Positions 60,586 to 64,000 of a stretch of DNA of 64,000 nt are shown one piece after another. The DNA is taken from assembly GCA_902566925.1 (NCBI GenBank), contig CACFKO010000004.1, forward strand, positions 1 to 64,000, read 5' to 3'. Positions within the stretch are counted from its first letter, which is position 1; the number at the start of each line of letters is the position of its first letter. The stretch comes from an uncultured Pelagibacteraceae bacterium (GTDB lineage Bacteria; Pseudomonadota; Alphaproteobacteria; Pelagibacterales; Pelagibacteraceae). A program made the position numbers and the translations under genes. The notes below the pieces were generated by a model. The model was not told the origin of the DNA. It did not search any database and saw nothing but the letters and a program-made list of their open reading frames with translations.

Positions 60586-63171
60586 CTATATTGAGTCTAA
60601 AACTGTAAAATTTCCATTTGAATATGAGTTTGCTAATGCTTCTTCGTTAAGAATACTAATTTCTGTATCTGGATCGTCTGGGTCATCTCTATGTTTGAAT
60701 GCATTACCATTGAAATCCAATGTAGTGGTAATTGCGTTATTTTGATCTGAAAATACTACTATTTGATCATCTCTGTCACTGTCAGTATTATTGTAAACTG
60801 AAACATAAAAGTAACCATCATAATAATTTCCTGTACCAGTTTCAAATGCATCTCCCCAGCCATCTATAGTATTTAACACCGAAGCGGCTGTAGAAGTTCC
60901 TGCACCACCAGTATAAACTCCCATTTGACCATGAACTTTTTGTGCTCGGATCGTAAAATGTACTTTAAAATTTGTACCTTCAGAAGTTGTTTTGAAAATT
61001 AAAAGGTTCTGGTCTGAATCTACTACAGGAGAATTTTCTATGTTATCCAAAAACCAATATGAACTAGAATTGGTAACTGGCCAGGAAGTATCTGTATAAG
61101 TAAGACGATAAGATTCACCATCGTCTGTATCTGTTGATAAACTAATCTCAGCATTAGATTGCACTACAAGTTCACTTTCTGATGACGCATAACTTACGTT
61201 AGTGGTAAATCCATTTTGATATTCTAAAGTTTTATATCTTGCGGGTGTAGGTAACGCATTTGCATATTTGGTTGGAAAGGTTTGTGATCCAGATTCAAGT
61301 GCAATTGTAAAATATCCACCCTCTGTAAGTATGCGTTCTACAACAAAATCATTTTCAAGTAAAAGACGATTAGTGGCAGCATCGACCCCCTGAATAGTAA
61401 CTGTGTCACCAGTTTGAGTAATTGTACCATCAGTCTTTACTCTATTCAATGCATAATCTCTTGCGTGTTTAAATTTGTAAAAATAAGAATCAAGTTCATT
61501 TAATCCAGAATCAGCAAACCTTACAGTATGAACAAAATCTTCAGTTTCTATTTTTCCTTCAAATTGACCTTCTTGTAAAATAAATTCAGTTCCAAAAGTT
61601 TTTGGTGTATCATTTTCAAGAGTTATATAACCACCAGATAATATTACATCTGTTGATGTTCCTCCAGCAAACGCTCCGTTTGAAGAAATTCTTCCAGTAT
61701 TTTCATCAAGAAAAAGTCCCATCTCTCTAAACATAGATTTGTATGTTGGCCCACTTGCAAATTTGATAGTTGAAATTGGAGAAGATGCAGAGTTATCTGT
61801 GTAAACGTAATAGTTTCTACCTAAAGATATATTTGAACTCGTATCTCCCCTAAGAAGAACAATATTATTTCCTGCACAACCCCCATGTACAACCTCTGCA
61901 ATTCCAGCTCCACCACCAGTTGGACTTTCTTTTATGACAGCTCCTGTTTTATCTATTCCATCATAAGTTTGTAATTTAATATCACCCTCACAAGTTTGCC
62001 CTGATGGAACAGTACTTTTTATAATCATAAAATCAAAAACTGTTGTGCTCGTTACCGAATAAACATTGTGAATTCCATTGATATGAGTAGGATTATCACA
62101 ACCAGTTATTACTATTTGATTTTGATTATCTGTCAATCCGTGAACACCATCAGTAGTAACTGTTACTCTAGAGTGTGTGGCAATTGGGCCAATAGCACCG
62201 TTGGCAGCAATTGTTACAGAATCGACATCTACATTTGTAGTTGTCTGGTTGTCTGCCAACACATACTCTGAATCTGGATGTACTCTAAATTTTATTGTAC
62301 CTTGGTGAACCGAATCAGTTGTAGTTGATGGAGAGTATGTTGCGCCAGGAAACCAATTTTCACAAATTTTATCTGAAGTATTATTTGCTGTCACTTTGTT
62401 TACTTGAGTGACAGTTTGACCATTATCTGCTTCAAAAGTAGTTGAAATCTCAGTAACAGATCGTCTAAGTACTGAACTTCCTGTTCTTGCTCCTTCATTG
62501 TCGAGATTAAACCAATAACGAGTTTCAGTTTCCCCACCATCATCGACTGTGTTAGAAAAAACACCTTGAACATAAACACCAGATGTTGCACCAGTTCCAC
62601 TTGCAGTACCCTCAAAAATAGTAGTTCCACCACCTGCTATTGCCTGAAGAGGACTAGAATCATGAGATACATCAAATTCTATATTTGCAAATGGTTTAGT
62701 TCCAGAATAAGCAGTTGGTGGGCCAACTACCGCAGTGGAAGTTGTTGGACTTCCAGAACGAGAATGAACTAAACCAAGACCATCACCAGTATTTGTAAAT
62801 GCAACATAATTATGATTTACCCCCGACTTGACTATATGATCTTCAACAGAACTACCCTTTTCACCACTGTCAAATGCACACAGTTCAAATTGTCCACCCT
62901 TTAAAGAAAAAGTTCCTAATATATTTCTGGTACTATAAAATGTATCAGTATGTTCACCAGTGACAGTCCCATTTGAGGCAATACTATCTGATGTAGTACG
63001 AATCCTTAATGTGTCAAAATCTGACACTTGAAAATCACCATTAGAAAATTGACCCGATCTTGGAACTAAATCACTTTTTAATTCAATAAAAGATGTACTA
63101 TTTGAATGTCCAGAAACATTTGTAGTTGCAGCTTCGCCATAAGTTGTGAATACTACTGCAGGATTACCCAT
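60586..63171 (-). CDS. Baseplate-region structural protein, 861 aa
   Basis: An 861-aa protein rich in Thr, Ser, Gly and Asp, nearly all beta pattern. The second half has a GTITQTGDTVTIQG module and LLLENDFVVERILTEGGYF, then FTIALESGSQTFPTKY. These resemble the dispersed modules in gp7, gp18 and gp14. A C-terminal part (FWFLDNIENSPVVDSDQNLLIF type strands) follows. No family is assigned. It lies between the spike-like gene and the PAAR tip, so a spike-shaft or tail-hub role is possible. AGGA precedes the ATG. Confidence 0.58.
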   Translation of the reverse strand: MGNPAVVFTTYGEAATTNVSGHSNSTSFIELKSDLVPRSGQFSNGDFQVSDFDTLRIRTTSDSIASNGTVTGEHTDTFYSTRNILGTFSLKGGQFELCAFDSGEKGSSVEDHIVKSGVNHNYVAFTNTGDGLGLVHSRSGSPTTSTAVVGPPTAYSGTKPFANIEFDVSHDSSPLQAIAGGGTTIFEGTASGTGATSGVYVQGVFSNTVDDGGETETRYWFNLDNEGARTGSSVLRRSVTEISTTFEADNGQTVTQVNKVTANNTSDKICENWFPGATYSPSTTTDSVHQGTIKFRVHPDSEYVLADNQTTTNVDVDSVTIAANGAIGPIATHSRVTVTTDGVHGLTDNQNQIVITGCDNPTHINGIHNVYSVTSTTVFDFMIIKSTVPSGQTCEGDIKLQTYDGIDKTGAVIKESPTGGGAGIAEVVHGGCAGNNIVLLRGDTSSNISLGRNYYVYTDNSASSPISTIKFASGPTYKSMFREMGLFLDENTGRISSNGAFAGGTSTDVILSGGYITLENDTPKTFGTEFILQEGQFEGKIETEDFVHTVRFADSGLNELDSYFYKFKHARDYALNRVKTDGTITQTGDTVTIQGVDAATNRLLLENDFVVERILTEGGYFTIALESGSQTFPTKYANALPTPARYKTLEYQNGFTTNVSYASSESELVVQSNAEISLSTDTDDGESYRLTYTDTSWPVTNSSSYWFLDNIENSPVVDSDQNLLIFKTTSEGTNFKVHFTIRAQKVHGQMGVYTGGAGTSTAASVLNTIDGWGDAFETGTGNYYDGYFYVSVYNNTDSDRDDQIVVFSDQNNAITTTLDFNGNAFKHRDDPDDPDTEISILNEEALANSYSNGNFTVLDSI

Positions 63172-63178
63172 AATTTTC

Positions 63179-63985
63179 CTAATTTAATTTAACGAGAGAA
63201 CCTTCAACGGAAGTAATACCCGAACTTTTTACATTAGTTAGAACTCCTTCAACAGTAGTCGATAATGTTGCTGCACTTCCAACTGAAACTGTTGGCCCAA
63301 CTATTGAAACTCCTGCTGCAGTAAGAGATATTGAAGACGCCCCATAAGTAAGAGTTATTCCTGCGGGAGACATTGTAAATAATCCACTCACACCCATAAA
63401 TGAACTTATAGTAATAATTCCAGCTGGAGTCATGGAAAAAGAAGCCAAAGGCCCCGTACCACCAGGCTGGCCAGGAAACATAGGCCCAATGTCAACATTA
63501 AAATTACCAATTCCAAAGTTTGCCGTATTAAAATTAATATCACCAAAAGTGGCTGTAGTTTTTCTAGCTTCCAATGCTGGGGGTAGTGAAAAGTTTGCAA
63601 TAGTTTCATGTAAAGCACCAGTTACCACAAAATCTAATGCCCCACCAGAAGATATTCCAGTAGAACCTCTAGATGAGGTTACTAGAGAGCCAGATTCTAA
63701 AGAATATGTGCCACCAATTTCTTGTGTGTACGCACCTCTTATTTTATCTGTACCAGCTGCGTCTTGAAATTCTTTTTTAAGTCTTTGTCCTCTTAATGTC
63801 ATAGTACCACTTCCTGCATCAATTACCACACCCTCGCTGGTAACTTCTATATTTCCAGCAGACCCTGCGGAAAAATTTAAAGCACTACCCCTTAAATCAA
63901 TGATATTAGATTTTACATCATGAAAATATCCACCACTAGATACAATATCTAATTTACCAGAAATGTTTTCATACTTATTTCCCAT
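63179..63985 (-). CDS. Beta-helix spike-like protein (possibly extends past window)
   Basis: A 268-aa protein with a repetitive strand pattern of the VgrG/gp5 C-terminal spike kind (SAGSAGNIEVTSEGVVIDAGSGTM, then near the end ITLTYGASSISLTAAGVSIVG and SVGSAATLSTT). It precedes the 861-aa and PAAR genes, so it could be the shaft of the central spike. No ribosome-binding site is seen before the ATG, and the frame stays open to the window end at 64000. The true start may therefore lie outside. Confidence 0.55.
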   Translation of the reverse strand: MGNKYENISGKLDIVSSGGYFHDVKSNIIDLRGSALNFSAGSAGNIEVTSEGVVIDAGSGTMTLRGQRLKKEFQDAAGTDKIRGAYTQEIGGTYSLESGSLVTSSRGSTGISSGGALDFVVTGALHETIANFSLPPALEARKTTATFGDINFNTANFGIGNFNVDIGPMFPGQPGGTGPLASFSMTPAGIITISSFMGVSGLFTMSPAGITLTYGASSISLTAAGVSIVGPTVSVGSAATLSTTVEGVLTNVKSSGITSVEGSLVKLN

Positions 63986-64000
63986 TATTGCTGTATAATC

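Noticed and set aside
1..64000. tRNA, rRNA, integrase or IS elements
   Set aside because: No cloverleaf, ribosomal, integrase or transposase signature was seen on reading; gaps are almost all under 130 nt and are accounted for.

Overview
This window is the virion-morphogenesis and recombination block of a T4-like, contractile-tailed myovirus. The core T4 genes occur in their expected relative order: baseplate spike tip (PAAR), gp25, gp6, gp7, gp8, a DUF4815 wedge protein, fibres, necks gp13, gp14 and gp15, terminase gp16 and gp17, sheath gp18, tube gp19, portal gp20, prohead core, protease gp21, scaffold gp22, capsid gp23, uvsY, uvsW, late sigma gp55, gp47 and gp46. The AT-rich composition, a phage peptide deformylase, 2OG-Fe(II) oxygenases and very large modular baseplate and fibre proteins resemble marine T4-like phages of cyanobacteria or SAR11-type hosts. 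The host cannot be fixed from the sequence. No photosynthesis gene, tRNA, integrase, IS element or CRISPR array was seen. Every supported gene but one is on the minus strand, so transcription runs from high to low coordinates.

Layout in transcription order. 63985-54787: spike-like beta-helix protein, a large structural protein, PAAR tip, a 996-aa structural protein, gp25 and gp6. 54787-38479: three baseplate proteins (gp7-like 2528 aa, gp8-like 571 aa, DUF4815 2311 aa). 38476-31502: a coiled-coil protein, three paralogous repeat fibres, two small fibre-region proteins and a tail-fibre assembly chaperone. 31430-28356: three adjacent genes carrying four 2OG-Fe(II) oxygenase domains. 28290-26203: a lectin-like virion protein and a short paralogue of its N-terminal domain. 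26190-21064: neck and terminase genes. 20702-21067 on the plus strand: an HNH endonuclease. 20576-10259: sheath, tube, portal, prohead and capsid genes, ending in a strong terminator. 10149-9601: a tube-like protein. 9580-7714: uvsY and uvsW. 7590-14: one tightly coupled operon behind a perfect sigma70 consensus promoter (gp55, a small protein, gp47, a ribbon-helix-helix-like protein, gp46, peptide deformylase, several small proteins, DUF3310, GMP reductase, an exported protein, and a purine phosphoribosyltransferase).

Regulation is legible. Late-type boxes (TATAAATA, with recurrent ACTAAATA variants) lie about 23-60 nt upstream of many virion genes. The late sigma factor that should read them (gp55) is itself behind the sigma70 promoter. 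Within operons many genes overlap as ATGA, TAATG or TGATG.

The most unusual content is modular. Small beta-rich modules recur inside otherwise unrelated conserved virion proteins, and an acidic LEDG/LLLE repeat reaches more than 1200 residues in the gp7-like protein. Other points are a cupredoxin-like copper-ligand motif in that same protein, a four-domain oxygenase array beside the fibres, a 45-codon gene readable only through a +1 frameshift at TGA-C, and a mirror-image promoter pair in front of gp55.
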